64,000 bases of DNA from Pseudomonas putida (GCF_022627325.1 NZ_JAETZZ010000014.1:89714-153713); one strand, 5' to 3'. Shown: positions 34,071 to 43,471, numbered from the stretch's first letter. Notes: generated from the letters alone by a model not told the origin. Made by a program: numbers and translations.

Positions 34071-34391
34071 TCAACCGCAGTTGACGCGGGTCACCTTGCC
34101 CTGCTCGTCCACATTCAGGTTCAGACGCTCGGAGCGGTACTCCAGGGTCACCACGTCATGCGGCTTGAGGATACGCGCCATCTGCGAACCACTGGCCTTG
34201 CGCGCCTGTTCAAGCAGGTCGGCACTGCCTTGCTTGCCAATGGCGAAATCGGCGCCGCTGGCCTCGCAGCGCCCATCGTTGCCTGCAGGTGCAGCCGGGG
34301 CGCTGCCGCCGTCAGAGTGGCCACCAGTGCTGCAACCAGCCAGCACCGCAGCGACCAGCAAGGTTGCCAGGGAAGCACGGGTACGGAACAT
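34071..34391 (-). CDS. I78-family peptidase-inhibitor-like lipoprotein
   Basis: 106 residues. Lipoprotein signal MFRTRASLATLLVAAVLAGC, a Gly/Pro/Ala linker, then a compact domain running GRCEASGADFAIGKQGSADL to RVNCG at the C-terminus. The paired Cys and the central ARKASGSQMARILKPHDVVT match the I78 inhibitor family. Anchored in a membrane facing the periplasm. The ATG follows aggattc; a longer frame was rejected because it hides the signal peptide. Confidence 0.85.
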   Translation of the reverse strand: MFRTRASLATLLVAAVLAGCSTGGHSDGGSAPAAPAGNDGRCEASGADFAIGKQGSADLLEQARKASGSQMARILKPHDVVTLEYRSERLNLNVDEQGKVTRVNCG

Positions 34392-34676
34392 GAATCCTCC
34401 TAAATAGATATGGGAACTGTCTGTTCCGACAGTTCCACCCTGAATTCGTTGCAAAACCGCCCAAGTCTGCCTGAACTCACCGCGTGTGGCGAAAGGCAAT
34501 CGTGACCGGATTTTGCACCACGCAGTTGGTTTGCTTGGGCAGGCTTTTTATTCTTAAGTCGAAGAGCCATTGACGCAAAGTGATGATTTACTTTAAGAAG
34601 TGCAGGCACAGTGCCTGCTGCGAACGCCAGGGTCAGGTGTTCGCCCCTCCGCTACGGGCCCAAACGAGAGCCTTTC

Positions 34677-34889
34677 ATGAGCCACCACAGCATCGACGCC
34701 GACATCAAGGTCAAATGGGCGGAGGGCCAGAGCGCCTACAGCCCCAGTACGCCAGAAGAGCTGGTATTGATCGCCCTGGACCTGCTGGTGCGTGACCTGG
34801 GCAGTGAGGCGGCGCGCAGCTTCATCGACCAGGTGTTCGAGCGCTATGCACCGCACGCCGCTATGGCAATCGAGCCAGGCGCGCGCTGA
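34677..34889 (+). CDS. Small acidic protein (70 residues)
   Basis: Reads MSHHSIDADIKVKWAEGQSA and continues LVLIALDLLVRDLGSEAARS, a soluble helical protein with no membrane segment. The ATG follows acgagagcctttc. Its 3' end overlaps the 3' end of the convergent nucleoside hydrolase gene by 29 bases. No family recognised. The 285-base gap before it shows nothing else. Confidence 0.6.
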   Translation: MSHHSIDADIKVKWAEGQSAYSPSTPEELVLIALDLLVRDLGSEAARSFIDQVFERYAPHAAMAIEPGAR

Positions 34890-35868
34890 GCAGGTCGAAA
34901 AAGCCCTGGGCATCGCCCTCGCCCACCCACATTACATTGGCCGGCTGCTTGAGCACGCCGTACCAGTCGGCCACGGTCTGGCCGAAGCTCGGGCCCTCGC
35001 GACTGTCGACACTCATGTGGATGCGCCGCCCGCTGAACAGCTCAGGCTTGAGCAGATAAGCAATGACGCTGGCGTCATGCACCGGGCCGCCGGGCATGCC
35101 GTACAGGTCCATGTCGTGCTTGATGTACGCATTGAGGATGTCGACCACACGCTTGCTGGCCGGGTTGTTCACGGCTGACAGCTGCTTGAGTCGGGCGTCG
35201 CTGGTGAGCAGCTTGTGGGTGACGTCCAGCGGCAGGTAGGTCAGTGGCACGCCGCTGGCCAGCACCACCTCGGCGGCGTGCGGGTCGGCGTAGAGGTTGA
35301 ATTCTGCCACCGGGGTGATGTTTCCGCCGTTGAAATGGGCGCCGCCCATTACCACCACTTCCTTTATGCCTTTGGCGATGTCCGGGCTCTGGATCAGTGC
35401 CAGGGCAAGATTGGTCTGCGGGCCGAGCATGGCCACGGTGATGCTGTGGGGTTCGGCAGCGCCGAGGGTGTCGACCAGGTACTGCACGGCATTGCCTGGG
35501 GCCAGGGGCTGTTTCGGTTCATGCACCGGGACACCGGTCAGGCCCTCTTCGCCATGTACCTGGGCAGCGTAGATCGGCGTGCGCAGCAACGGGCGCCCTG
35601 CCCCGGCGTACACCGGGATGTCTTCACGGCCGGCCCACTCGCGGGCCAGGCGGGCATTGCGCGAGGTTTTGTCGAGCCGCACGTTGCCAGCGACGGTGGT
35701 GATAGCGCGAATGTTGAGCTCGTCCGGCGAAGCCATGGCCAGGAACAGCGCGACCACATCGTCGGCGCCGGGGTCGGTGTCGATGATCAGGTCGCGAGGT
35801 GCGGCCTGGAGCGTGGTGGTGGCAGCTGCGGCCATGAGGGCGAGTCCTTGTAGCAGGGGTTTGAGCAT
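34861..35868 (-). CDS. Periplasmic inosine/uridine-type nucleoside hydrolase
   Basis: 335 residues with a signal peptide (MLKPLLQGLALMAAAATTTL) followed directly by the Ca-binding signature LIIDTDPGADDVVAL. The C-terminal Asp of the metal site appears in PVHDASVIAY. It splits nucleosides to ribose and base outside the cytoplasm, feeding ribose to the adjacent Rbs importer. The ATG follows aggagtgcccc. A REP-containing spacer separates it from rbsD, so it may be in the same transcript but at lower level. Confidence 0.92.
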   Translation of the reverse strand: MLKPLLQGLALMAAAATTTLQAAPRDLIIDTDPGADDVVALFLAMASPDELNIRAITTVAGNVRLDKTSRNARLAREWAGREDIPVYAGAGRPLLRTPIYAAQVHGEEGLTGVPVHEPKQPLAPGNAVQYLVDTLGAAEPHSITVAMLGPQTNLALALIQSPDIAKGIKEVVVMGGAHFNGGNITPVAEFNLYADPHAAEVVLASGVPLTYLPLDVTHKLLTSDARLKQLSAVNNPASKRVVDILNAYIKHDMDLYGMPGGPVHDASVIAYLLKPELFSGRRIHMSVDSREGPSFGQTVADWYGVLKQPANVMWVGEGDAQGFFDLLSARLARLP

Positions 35869-35900
35869 GGGGCACTCCTGTTGCCTTGTGGTGAAACGGT

Positions 35901-36035
35901 TGGGGCCGCTTTGCGGCCCATCGCCGGCAAGCCGGCTTCCATCTGGTATTACGTCGGCTTTTAGAAATTGGGCAAGCCGGTGACTTGCACAGGTAAAGCG
36001 CAGGCCTGAAGAACTGCGCGGTCGCGGTGGGAGCT
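35901..36035. repeat. Composite REP-flanked repeat element, copy B (inverted)
   Basis: A REP (ggcccatcgccggcaagccg, about 35914-35940) is followed by the inverse of the core found at 13395-13456: here cttttagaaattgggcaagc ... ctgaagaactgcgc at 35958-36019. It fills the gap between rbsD and the nucleoside hydrolase gene. Confidence 0.75.
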
Positions 36036-36432
36036 AGAAGGTTACCCCGGCTATAAGGGCGATATTGCTGTAGGGCTGGCACTCGCCGGTACGCACCACG
36101 GCGCGGGCGCTGCGCGACAACCCCTTGAATTGCTCATGGCTCAGCCACTCACGCTTGCCGAGCTTGCCGCGAAGGCGCTCGATCTCGACCAGGCCGGGCG
36201 GCACGACCTTCTGCATCTCTTCGGCCAGCACATGGCGCTCCACCTGCATCTCGCTGAGCACGGCGCGCAGCACGCTGGCGAAGTCGGGAATGCCCGGTGT
36301 CAAGGCCAGGTCGATCAGCTCGACCCCAGGCGGCACGGGCAACCCGGCATCGCCGATCACCAGGATGTCGCCATGGCCCAGCCCGGCTATGGTGCGTGAC
36401 AGGGCAATATTGAGCAGCGCGGTCTTTTTCAT
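36034..36432 (-). CDS. rbsD: D-ribose pyranase
   Basis: 132 residues, full family length. Opens MKKTALLNIALSRTIAGLGH with the catalytic His20, followed by GDILVIGDAGLPVP. It interconverts pyranose and furanose ribose so that RbsK can use it. The start overlaps the rbsK stop (ATGA), indicating coupling. Confidence 0.95.
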   Translation of the reverse strand: MKKTALLNIALSRTIAGLGHGDILVIGDAGLPVPPGVELIDLALTPGIPDFASVLRAVLSEMQVERHVLAEEMQKVVPPGLVEIERLRGKLGKREWLSHEQFKGLSRSARAVVRTGECQPYSNIALIAGVTF

Positions 36433-37337
36433 GGGGCCAGCTCCGCCAGGGTCGGGATCGAGGGCTGCGCCCCGGCGCGAGTGACGGACAGCGCCGCAGC
36501 GCGCTGGCCAAGGGTGATCGCATCGTCCTCCCCCAGGCCACGCACCAGCGCGGCTGCAAAACCGCCGACAAAGGTGTCGCCCGCTGCCGTGGTGTCCAGC
36601 GCTTTGACCTGCGGCGCAGGGAAGTGCCGGCTGCCGTCACGGCTGACGAACAACGCGCCCTGCGCGCCGAGGGTGACGATGACCTTGCCGGCCCCCATCT
36701 GCAGCAGGCGTTCGCCGGCACGGAGGGCGCTGGCCAGGTCGTCCACTGGCGCGCCGGTCAGTGCCTCGGCCTCGCTTTCGTTGGGGATGAGGTAATCAAT
36801 ATGGGCCAGCCACTGGGCGGGCAACGGGCCGGTCGCCGGGGCCGGGTTGAGCATCACCGTCTTGCCCAGCTCACGCCCCCTGGCCAGGGCCCAGGCCACC
36901 GTGTCGGCAGGCACTTCGAGCTGGCAGATGATCACCTCGGCAGCCTGCAGCAGTGCGTCGAAACGCTGCACGCTTGCCGGCGTCAGCTGGCCGTTGCCGC
37001 CGGGGATGATGACGATGCAGTTCTGGCTGGCGGCATCCACGGTAATCAGCGCCACGCCACTGGAGACGCCCGGGCACGCGCTCACTGCCTGGCAGTCGAT
37101 GCCTTCCACTTCCAGGGCCTGGCGCAACTGCTGGCCGTAGGCGTCATCGCCGACGTTACCGACCATCGCCACGCTCGCGCCCAGGCGGGCTGCGGCCACC
37201 GCCTGATTGGCGCCCTTGCCGCCCGGTACGGTGAAAAAGCTTTCGCCGGCCACTGTTTCGCCTGCACGTGGCAGCCGCTCGGCGCGGGCTACCAGGTCCA
37301 TGTTGAGGCTACCGACCACCACTACCTTGGCACTCAT
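36429..37337 (-). CDS. rbsK: Ribokinase
   Basis: 302-residue PfkB-family kinase phosphorylating ribose to ribose 5-phosphate. N-terminal VVVVGSLNMDLV and GGKGANQAVAAARLG, C-terminal LDTTAAGDTFVGGFA with catalytic Asp. The ATG at 37337 was preferred to one two codons upstream because it is 6 bases from an aagga site. Starts 9 bases after the rbsR stop. Confidence 0.95.
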   Translation of the reverse strand: MSAKVVVVGSLNMDLVARAERLPRAGETVAGESFFTVPGGKGANQAVAAARLGASVAMVGNVGDDAYGQQLRQALEVEGIDCQAVSACPGVSSGVALITVDAASQNCIVIIPGGNGQLTPASVQRFDALLQAAEVIICQLEVPADTVAWALARGRELGKTVMLNPAPATGPLPAQWLAHIDYLIPNESEAEALTGAPVDDLASALRAGERLLQMGAGKVIVTLGAQGALFVSRDGSRHFPAPQVKALDTTAAGDTFVGGFAAALVRGLGEDDAITLGQRAAALSVTRAGAQPSIPTLAELAP

Positions 37338-37346
37338 GAGCATTCC

Positions 37347-38369
37347 TTAGCGGTAATCATTGAACAGGTCCGGGCGCGGCCCGGTGGACTCACGCAGCAC
37401 GATGCGCGGGGCGACGATGCGCTGCTCTGCGCCTTCGCGCCGCGGTGCGGCGATACGCGACAGCAACAGCGCCGCTGCACTTTCACCGAGCTCACGGATC
37501 GACTGGCCGACGGTGGTCAGCGGCGGGTACACATAGCGACTGAGCTCGATGTCGTCGAAGCCGATCACCGACAGCTCGCCCGGCACGCTGATATTGCGCT
37601 CGGCAGCCGCACGCAGCACGCCAAAGCCGATCATGTCGTTGCCGGCGAAAATGGCGGTGGGCCGCTGACCATCGAGCAGTTGCGCGGCCGCCGCATGGCC
37701 ACCGGGGCTGGTGAAGTCACACTGCAGGATGTGCGCACCGCGCACGGCCACCTGCGCCTCGGCCATGGCACGGTGGAAGCCGGCCAGGCGCAGTTGGCTG
37801 ACGCCGGTCGCGGCCGGCCCGCCGATATAGGCGATGTCGCGGTGGCCAAGCTCCAGCAGGTGCTGGGTGGCCAGGTACGCGCCCTGCTCGTGGTCGATGC
37901 GCACCAGGTCGGCGTCGACGCCTTCCAGCGCGCGGTCGACGATGACCATCGGGGTACGCACGCAGGCCAGGCTCTGCAGCAGGTCACTGTCCTCGCCCAC
38001 CGAAGCCACTACCAGGCCATCAATGCGCTTTTCCAGCAGCACGCGCAGGTAGCTGCGCTGCTTCTGTGGGTTGTCATCGGAGTTGCAAAGGATCACGCAA
38101 TAGCCGTTGCGCTCGCAGGCATCTTCAATGCCGCGCGCCAGCTCGGCGAAATATGGGTTGACGCTGTTGGGCACCAGCAGCCCGATGGTGGCCGTGGTGC
38201 GCGCCTTGAGCGAGCGCGCCACGGCGCTGGGCACGTAGTCGAGCTCGACGATGGCCGCTTCGACCTTCAGCCGCACCTGTTCGCTGACCGGGCGGGTCTT
38301 GTTCAGTACATGGGACACCGTGGTGTAGGAAATACCCGCGAGTGCCGCGACGTCTTTGATGGTTGCCAT
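37347..38369 (-). CDS. rbsR: LacI-family ribose operon repressor
   Basis: 340 residues: N-terminal helix-turn-helix MATIKDVAALAGISYTTVSH with hinge helix, then a periplasmic-binding-protein-like ribose-sensing domain (TIGLLVPNSVNPYFAELARG onward). A longer frame upstream would overlap rbsC and was rejected. It lies inside the operon it is expected to control, through the CGCAAACGTTTGCG palindrome upstream of rbsB. Confidence 0.93.
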   Translation of the reverse strand: MATIKDVAALAGISYTTVSHVLNKTRPVSEQVRLKVEAAIVELDYVPSAVARSLKARTTATIGLLVPNSVNPYFAELARGIEDACERNGYCVILCNSDDNPQKQRSYLRVLLEKRIDGLVVASVGEDSDLLQSLACVRTPMVIVDRALEGVDADLVRIDHEQGAYLATQHLLELGHRDIAYIGGPAATGVSQLRLAGFHRAMAEAQVAVRGAHILQCDFTSPGGHAAAAQLLDGQRPTAIFAGNDMIGFGVLRAAAERNISVPGELSVIGFDDIELSRYVYPPLTTVGQSIRELGESAAALLLSRIAAPRREGAEQRIVAPRIVLRESTGPRPDLFNDYR

Positions 38370-38373
38370 GTTT

Positions 38374-39369
38374 TCAGTTCCGCCGGCCTGCTCGCCGGCT
38401 ACGGTAGGTGTCGAGCACCACGGCGATGACGATGACCGCCCCGGTGATGATGCGTTTGGTGGGTTCTGAAGCGCCGATCTGTGCAAGGCCTGCGGCCAGC
38501 ACCGAGATGATCAGCACGCCGAAGAACGTGCTGATGACCGAGCCGCGCCCGCCCATCAGGCTGGTGCCGCCGATCACGACAGCGGCGATCACCTGCAGCT
38601 CCAGGCCGGCGCCGGCATTGGGGTCGGCGGCCTCCAGGCGGGAAATCTGGAACAGCGCGGCCAGCCCGGCCAGCAGGCCCATCAGGGCGAACACCAGCAC
38701 CTTGTAGGGGCGCGGGTCGATGCCGGCCAGGCGCACGGCCTCTTCGTTGGTGCCGATGCCGATCAGGTGGCGGCCGAATACGGTCCGGGTCAGCACCAGC
38801 TGGGCGAGGACGATCACCAGCAAGGCAATGATGAAGGCCGGCGAGATACCGTAGGCGATGGGGTTGGAGAACCAGGCGTAGGCATCGCCGATGTAGGCGG
38901 TGCGCGAGTCGGTGAACTGGTAGGCCAGGCCGCGGGCCATTTCCAGCACGCCGAGCGAGACGATGAACGAGGGTATGCGCCAGGCCACTGTGACCGCGCC
39001 GGTGACGCTGCCGACCAGCGCGGCGACGGCCATGCCGAGCAAGGCGGCCGGCAGCACGCTCCACCCCCAGCCGAGGATGGCCACGCTGACGGCCGATGCC
39101 GCCAGCGCCAACACCGAGCCCACAGACAGGTCGATACCGCCGATGATCAGCACGAAGGTCATGCCTACGGCCAGCACCATCAGGTCGGGGATCTGGTTGG
39201 CCAGGGTGCTGAAGGTGGCGTATGACCAGAAGTGGCTGCTGAGCAACGAGAACAGCACGATCATCGCCAGCAAGGCGCCCGCCAGGCCCAGGTAGGTGCC
39301 GAGGCCGAAGTAGGTGCCGCTGCGGCGCACGGGGGCGCCGGCCTGTGTGTCGAGAGGTGTGGTTTTCAT
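38374..39369 (-). CDS. rbsC: Ribose ABC transporter permease
   Basis: 331 residues with eight to ten hydrophobic segments and the RbsC/AraH loop motif GIDPRPYKVLVFALMG after an IGTNEEAVRLAGI stretch. Overlaps rbsA by four bases (ATGA) and precedes rbsR by 4 bases. Dimerises to form the ribose channel. Confidence 0.95.
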   Translation of the reverse strand: MKTTPLDTQAGAPVRRSGTYFGLGTYLGLAGALLAMIVLFSLLSSHFWSYATFSTLANQIPDLMVLAVGMTFVLIIGGIDLSVGSVLALAASAVSVAILGWGWSVLPAALLGMAVAALVGSVTGAVTVAWRIPSFIVSLGVLEMARGLAYQFTDSRTAYIGDAYAWFSNPIAYGISPAFIIALLVIVLAQLVLTRTVFGRHLIGIGTNEEAVRLAGIDPRPYKVLVFALMGLLAGLAALFQISRLEAADPNAGAGLELQVIAAVVIGGTSLMGGRGSVISTFFGVLIISVLAAGLAQIGASEPTKRIITGAVIVIAVVLDTYRSRRAGRRN

Positions 39370-40919
39370 ACATCCATCCTGGGCGCTGCGTCGTGCAGCA
39401 GGGCGTCACGTTTCTGGTAGCCGGCGAAGGCGGCGGCAAGGAGCTGGTCCTGGCTCCAGTGGTCGCGCTCGAAGGTATCGATCAGGCGGCCGGCCGACAG
39501 CACCGCGATGCGGTCGCAGATCAGCATCAGCTCGCGCAGGTCGCTGGACACCACCACCAGGGCCTTGCCCTGGCGCGCCAGCTCGGCCAGCAAGCCATAG
39601 ATATCGAACTTGGCGCCCACATCGATGCCGCGGGTAGGTTCATCGAACAGCAGCACCTGGCAGTCACGCTCCAGCCAGCGGCCGATCACCACCTTTTGCT
39701 GGTTGCCGCCGGACAGCTCGCCGACCGCCTGGGCGGCATTGGCGCTGCGGATGCGCATGGCGGTGATCTGGCGTTCGGCCAGGGCCTTTTCGGCGTCGCC
39801 GTCGACCACCCCGGCGCGGGACAGCGCAACGAGGTTGCCCAAAGCGATGTTGGCGCTGATCGATTGCGTCAGCAGCAGGCCTTCGCCTTTGCGGTCTTCA
39901 GTGATGAGCGCGATACCGGCCTCGACCGCTGCCTTGGGCGAATCGATGGTCACCGCCTTGAGTGGCTGGCCGATTTCGATGCTGCCGCTGTCGGCACGGT
40001 CGGCGCCGAAGATCAGCCGCAGCAACTCGGTGCGGCCGGCACCTATCAGCCCGGAGATGCCGAAGATCTCCCCTGCCCTGACCTGCAGCGACACGTCTCG
40101 CACCTTGTCGCCGCGGCACAGCCGGTCGACCTTGAGCAACGGCGCGCCGATCTGGCGGCGGCCCAGGTCGATGTGTTCGCCCAGCTCGCGGCCGACCATC
40201 AGGTTGACCAGCTCGGCACTGCTGTAGCGCTGGATCGGCTCGTCGCACACCAGCTTGCCGTCGCGCAGCACCACGATGCGCTGGGCCACGCGCTGGAGCT
40301 CCTCCAGGCGGTGCGAGATATAGACGATGGCCACGCCGCGCTGGCGCAGGCGCTCGATCTGGGTGAACAGCAGTTCCACCTCGCGGGCGGTGAGCATGGC
40401 GGTGGGTTCGTCGAAAATCAGCACATGGCAGTCGCCGATCAGGTTGCGTGCGATCTCCACCATCTGCTGGTGGCCGATGCCCAATTCGCCCACCGGGGTG
40501 TCCGGGTCGATAGCGTCCAGGCCGACCTGGGCCATGGCGGCCGTGGCCAACTGGCGCAGGCGCTTCTGGCTGATCCAGCCGAAGCGGCTGGGCAGGTTGT
40601 CGAGGAACAGGTTTTCGGCCACGGTCAGGGTCGGCAGCAGGTTGAGCTCTTGCATGACCATGCGCACGCCAAGGCGCTCGGCGGCGCTGCGGCTGCCAGG
40701 TGCATAGGGCTGACCGCGGAAGGTCATGTGCCCGGTGGTGGGTGTTTCCAGCCCGCTGATGAGCTTGGACAGGGTGCTCTTGCCCGCGCCGTTCTCGCCG
40801 GTAAGGGCCAGCACCTCGCCGGCGCGCAGGGCCAGGCTGACGTCGCCCAGCACCGGTTGCGTGTAGCGCTTGCCCAGGCCGCTGGCAGCGAGCAGCACTT
40901 CGTTGGCCGTTACAGGCAT
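39366..40919 (-). CDS. rbsA: Ribose ABC transporter ATPase (two nucleotide-binding domains)
   Basis: 517 residues containing two ABC domains. The first has a full Walker A (LTGENGAGKSTLSK). The second has the degenerate GLIGAGRTELLRL typical of RbsA/AraG but a full signature LSGGNQQKV and Walker B LLFDEPTRGID. The ATG at 40919 is 8 bases from an aggag site; the ATG two codons upstream is only 2 bases away and was judged less likely. Confidence 0.95.
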   Translation of the reverse strand: MPVTANEVLLAASGLGKRYTQPVLGDVSLALRAGEVLALTGENGAGKSTLSKLISGLETPTTGHMTFRGQPYAPGSRSAAERLGVRMVMQELNLLPTLTVAENLFLDNLPSRFGWISQKRLRQLATAAMAQVGLDAIDPDTPVGELGIGHQQMVEIARNLIGDCHVLIFDEPTAMLTAREVELLFTQIERLRQRGVAIVYISHRLEELQRVAQRIVVLRDGKLVCDEPIQRYSSAELVNLMVGRELGEHIDLGRRQIGAPLLKVDRLCRGDKVRDVSLQVRAGEIFGISGLIGAGRTELLRLIFGADRADSGSIEIGQPLKAVTIDSPKAAVEAGIALITEDRKGEGLLLTQSISANIALGNLVALSRAGVVDGDAEKALAERQITAMRIRSANAAQAVGELSGGNQQKVVIGRWLERDCQVLLFDEPTRGIDVGAKFDIYGLLAELARQGKALVVVSSDLRELMLICDRIAVLSAGRLIDTFERDHWSQDQLLAAAFAGYQKRDALLHDAAPRMDV

Positions 40920-40937
40920 GGCCATGTCTCCTGGCCG

Positions 40938-41894
40938 TCAAGGCTTGGTGATGAGTTCGACCGGGGTCTGGATGACGTTGTCGACGTCCACGTTCGGCTT
41001 CTGGCCTTTGAGCATCTGCAATGCCGCCTGGATGCCGTACACCGCCTGCTGGCTGGCCGCCTGGTCGAGGGTGGCGAGTACGCGGCCGTCCTCGAGCATG
41101 GGCTTGATGGCGTTGATGTTGTCGTAGCCCACCACTTGCACCTTGCCGGCCTTGCCGGCCGCGCGCACGGCCGATACGGCGCCCAGGGCCATGCTGTCGT
41201 TACCGGCCAGCAGTGCTTTTAGGTCGGGATATTCGTTGAGCATCGCGGCGGCGACGTTGTTGCCTTTGTCGATTTCCCAGTTGCCCGATTGCACCGAGAC
41301 GATCTTCATCTGCGCGGCTTCCATGGCGTCCTTGAAGCCGGCAGTGCGCTGCTGGGCATTGGTGGTGGTCGGCACGCCTTCGATGATGCCGACCTGGTCA
41401 CCGGCCTTGAGCTTCTCCTTGGCCAGGTAATCACCTACCAGGCGTGCGCCCTTGCGGTTGTCGGGGCCAACGAAGGGTACGCTGAGGTTCTTGCTCTTGA
41501 GTACGTCAGGGTCCAGGCGGTTGTCGATGTTGACCACGGTGATGCCGGCGTCCATGGCTTTCTTGATCACAGGCACCAAGGCTTTGGAGTCGGCCGGTGC
41601 GATTACCAGTGCGTTGGCGCCGGTGGCGATCATTTGTTCGACGATGCGGATCTGGTTGCTGGTGTCGGTCTCGTCCTTGATGCCATTGGCCACCAGGTCG
41701 AATTCGTTGGCGTGTTCTTTCTGGTAGGCCTTGGCGCCATCTTCCATGGTGCGGAAGAATTCGTTGGCCAGGGACTTCATCACCAGAGCGACCTTGGGTT
41801 TGTCTTCAGCATGGGCAGCGCCGAGTGGCAGGGCAAGCGACAGCGAGGAAATGACGGCGAGCGCCAGCAGACGACCGGGGAACGGCAGTTTCAT
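40938..41894 (-). CDS. rbsB: Ribose-binding periplasmic protein
   Basis: 318 residues with signal peptide (MKLPFPGRLLALAVISSLSL, cleavage near AHA) and the two-lobe sugar-binding fold of RbsB (VALVMKSLANEFFRTMEDGA; GNDSMALGAVSAVRAAGKAG). First gene of the operon, with the likely promoter and RbsR site 37 bases upstream. Confidence 0.95.
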   Translation of the reverse strand: MKLPFPGRLLALAVISSLSLALPLGAAHAEDKPKVALVMKSLANEFFRTMEDGAKAYQKEHANEFDLVANGIKDETDTSNQIRIVEQMIATGANALVIAPADSKALVPVIKKAMDAGITVVNIDNRLDPDVLKSKNLSVPFVGPDNRKGARLVGDYLAKEKLKAGDQVGIIEGVPTTTNAQQRTAGFKDAMEAAQMKIVSVQSGNWEIDKGNNVAAAMLNEYPDLKALLAGNDSMALGAVSAVRAAGKAGKVQVVGYDNINAIKPMLEDGRVLATLDQAASQQAVYGIQAALQMLKGQKPNVDVDNVIQTPVELITKP

Positions 41895-41930
41895 GGGAGA
41901 TGACTCCGAATCTTGTGGTTTTTATCGGAT

Positions 41931-41944
41931 CGCAAACGTTTGCG
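41931..41944. promoter_or_regulatory. Probable RbsR operator
   Basis: CGCAAACGTTTGCG is a perfect 14-bp palindrome with the central CG step typical of LacI-family operators. It lies 37 bases upstream of the rbsB start in an operon that encodes a LacI-family repressor. Confidence 0.85.
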
Positions 41945-42065
41945 TTGGCTAACTATGGAAACAGGACGAGGTTTTGTCAAATCCGTTTCGCTGGCGATGG
42001 CAAGTTACTTATGCCGGAGATTATCTGGGATTTTTCCGATAAACCGAACAGCTTTTCTTATTTTT

Positions 42066-42081
42066 GTTCGGATTTCCGAAC
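42066..42081. promoter_or_regulatory. Palindrome in the rbsB-asparaginase intergenic region
   Basis: GTTCGGA and TCCGAAC flank a TT centre, giving a perfect 7-bp inverted repeat. A related half site (ccgaaca) with a partial partner lies at about 42035-42050. It sits between the divergent ribose operon and the glutaminase-asparaginase gene, 155 bases before the latter, and may be an operator for either. The binding protein is unknown. Confidence 0.5.
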
Positions 42082-42235
42082 CAAGGGGCCCGCCTGCGGC
42101 GCCTTGGGGTTAATCCCAACCCACAGCCACCGCGGCGCGCAGAGAATTACCGCGCCCAGCCTAGGATGGTACGAAAACTGCCTTGCACCCTGTGCGACAC
42201 AGCACAATCTCACTTAGGAAGAGAGAACAATAATT

Positions 42236-43324
42236 ATGAATGCTGCACTGAAGTCCTTCGCACCCAGCGCCCTGGCGCTGCTGCTGATTCTGCCAACCAC
42301 CGCTTCGGCCAAAGAAGCTCAAACCCAACAGCAACTGGCCAACGTAGTCATCCTCGCCACCGGCGGCACCATTGCCGGCGCCGGCGCCAGCGCTGCCAAC
42401 AGCGCCACGTACCAGGCGGCCAAGCTGGGCATCGACAAGCTGATCGCCGGCGTGCCGGAGCTTGCCGACATTGCCAACGTGCGCGGCGAGCAAGTGATGC
42501 AGATCGCCTCCGAAAGCATCAGCAACGACGACCTGCTCAAGCTGGGCAAACGCGTCGCCGAACTTGCCGAAAGCAAGGACGTGGACGGCATCGTCATCAC
42601 CCACGGCACCGACACCCTGGAAGAGACCGCCTACTTCCTCAACCTGGTAGAAAAGACCGACAAGCCGATCGTGGTGGTGGGCTCCATGCGCCCGGGCACG
42701 GCCATGTCGGCCGATGGCATGCTCAACCTGTACAACGCCGTAGCCGTGGCCAGCGACAAGCAGTCCCGAGGCAAGGGGGTACTGGTGACCATGAACGACG
42801 AGATCCAGTCCGGCCGCGATGTGAGCAAGGCGGTCAACATCAAGACCGAAGCCTTCAAGAGCGCCTGGGGCCCGATGGGCATGGTGGTGGAAGGCAAATC
42901 GTACTGGTTCCGCCTGCCGGCCAAGCGTCACACCGTCAACTCGGAATTCGACATCAAGCAGATCAGCAGCCTGCCGCAGGTCGACATCGCCTACGGCTAC
43001 GGCAACGTGACCGACACGGCCTACAAGGCACTGGCGCAGAACGGCGCAAAAGCCCTGATTCATGCCGGAACCGGCAACGGCTCGGTGTCCTCGCGCGTGG
43101 TGCCGGCACTGCAGGAGCTACGCAAGGAGGGTGTGCAGATCATCCGCTCGTCGCACGTCAACCAGGGCGGTTTCGTGCTGCGCAACGCCGAGCAGCCGGA
43201 CGACAAGAACGATTGGGTTGTAGCGCACGACCTTAACCCGCAGAAGGCGCGGATCCTGGCGATGGTGGCAATGACCAAGACTCAGGACAGCAAGGAGCTG
43301 CAGCGGATTTTCTGGGAATACTGA
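42236..43324 (+). CDS. ansB: Periplasmic glutaminase-asparaginase
   Basis: 362 residues: signal peptide (cleavage near ASA, residue 24), then the L-asparaginase type II fold. The nucleophilic Thr lies in ILATGGTIAGAG and the second catalytic block is VITHGTDTLEETAYF. It deamidates extracellular Gln and Asn, as in the Pseudomonas glutaminase-asparaginases. The ATG follows aggaagagagaa. A monocistronic gene, divergent from the ribose operon. Confidence 0.95.
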   Translation: MNAALKSFAPSALALLLILPTTASAKEAQTQQQLANVVILATGGTIAGAGASAANSATYQAAKLGIDKLIAGVPELADIANVRGEQVMQIASESISNDDLLKLGKRVAELAESKDVDGIVITHGTDTLEETAYFLNLVEKTDKPIVVVGSMRPGTAMSADGMLNLYNAVAVASDKQSRGKGVLVTMNDEIQSGRDVSKAVNIKTEAFKSAWGPMGMVVEGKSYWFRLPAKRHTVNSEFDIKQISSLPQVDIAYGYGNVTDTAYKALAQNGAKALIHAGTGNGSVSSRVVPALQELRKEGVQIIRSSHVNQGGFVLRNAEQPDDKNDWVVAHDLNPQKARILAMVAMTKTQDSKELQRIFWEY

Positions 43325-43455
43325 TCGCGGTGTGACAGGGCCCGCGGGGCTGGCTTAGCCAGCCCTTCGACCGGCTTCATTCCCCATGTATCGGCCACCC
43401 GCGGTCCTCCGCTTTTTACCTTACACGCAGTTGCGAAATACCCTACAGTGAAATA

Positions 43456-43471
43456 CTGTATGCGCATACAG
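43456..43471. promoter_or_regulatory. LexA (SOS) box
   Basis: CTGTATGCGCATACAG is a perfect palindrome matching the CTGT-N8-ACAG LexA consensus. It lies 19 bases before the GTG start of the DUF1654 gene, a position that would block transcription when LexA is bound. Confidence 0.85.

Noticed and set aside
39345..41222. Long plus-strand open frame opposite rbsA and part of rbsB
   Set aside because: Antisense shadow of two well supported ABC transporter genes.
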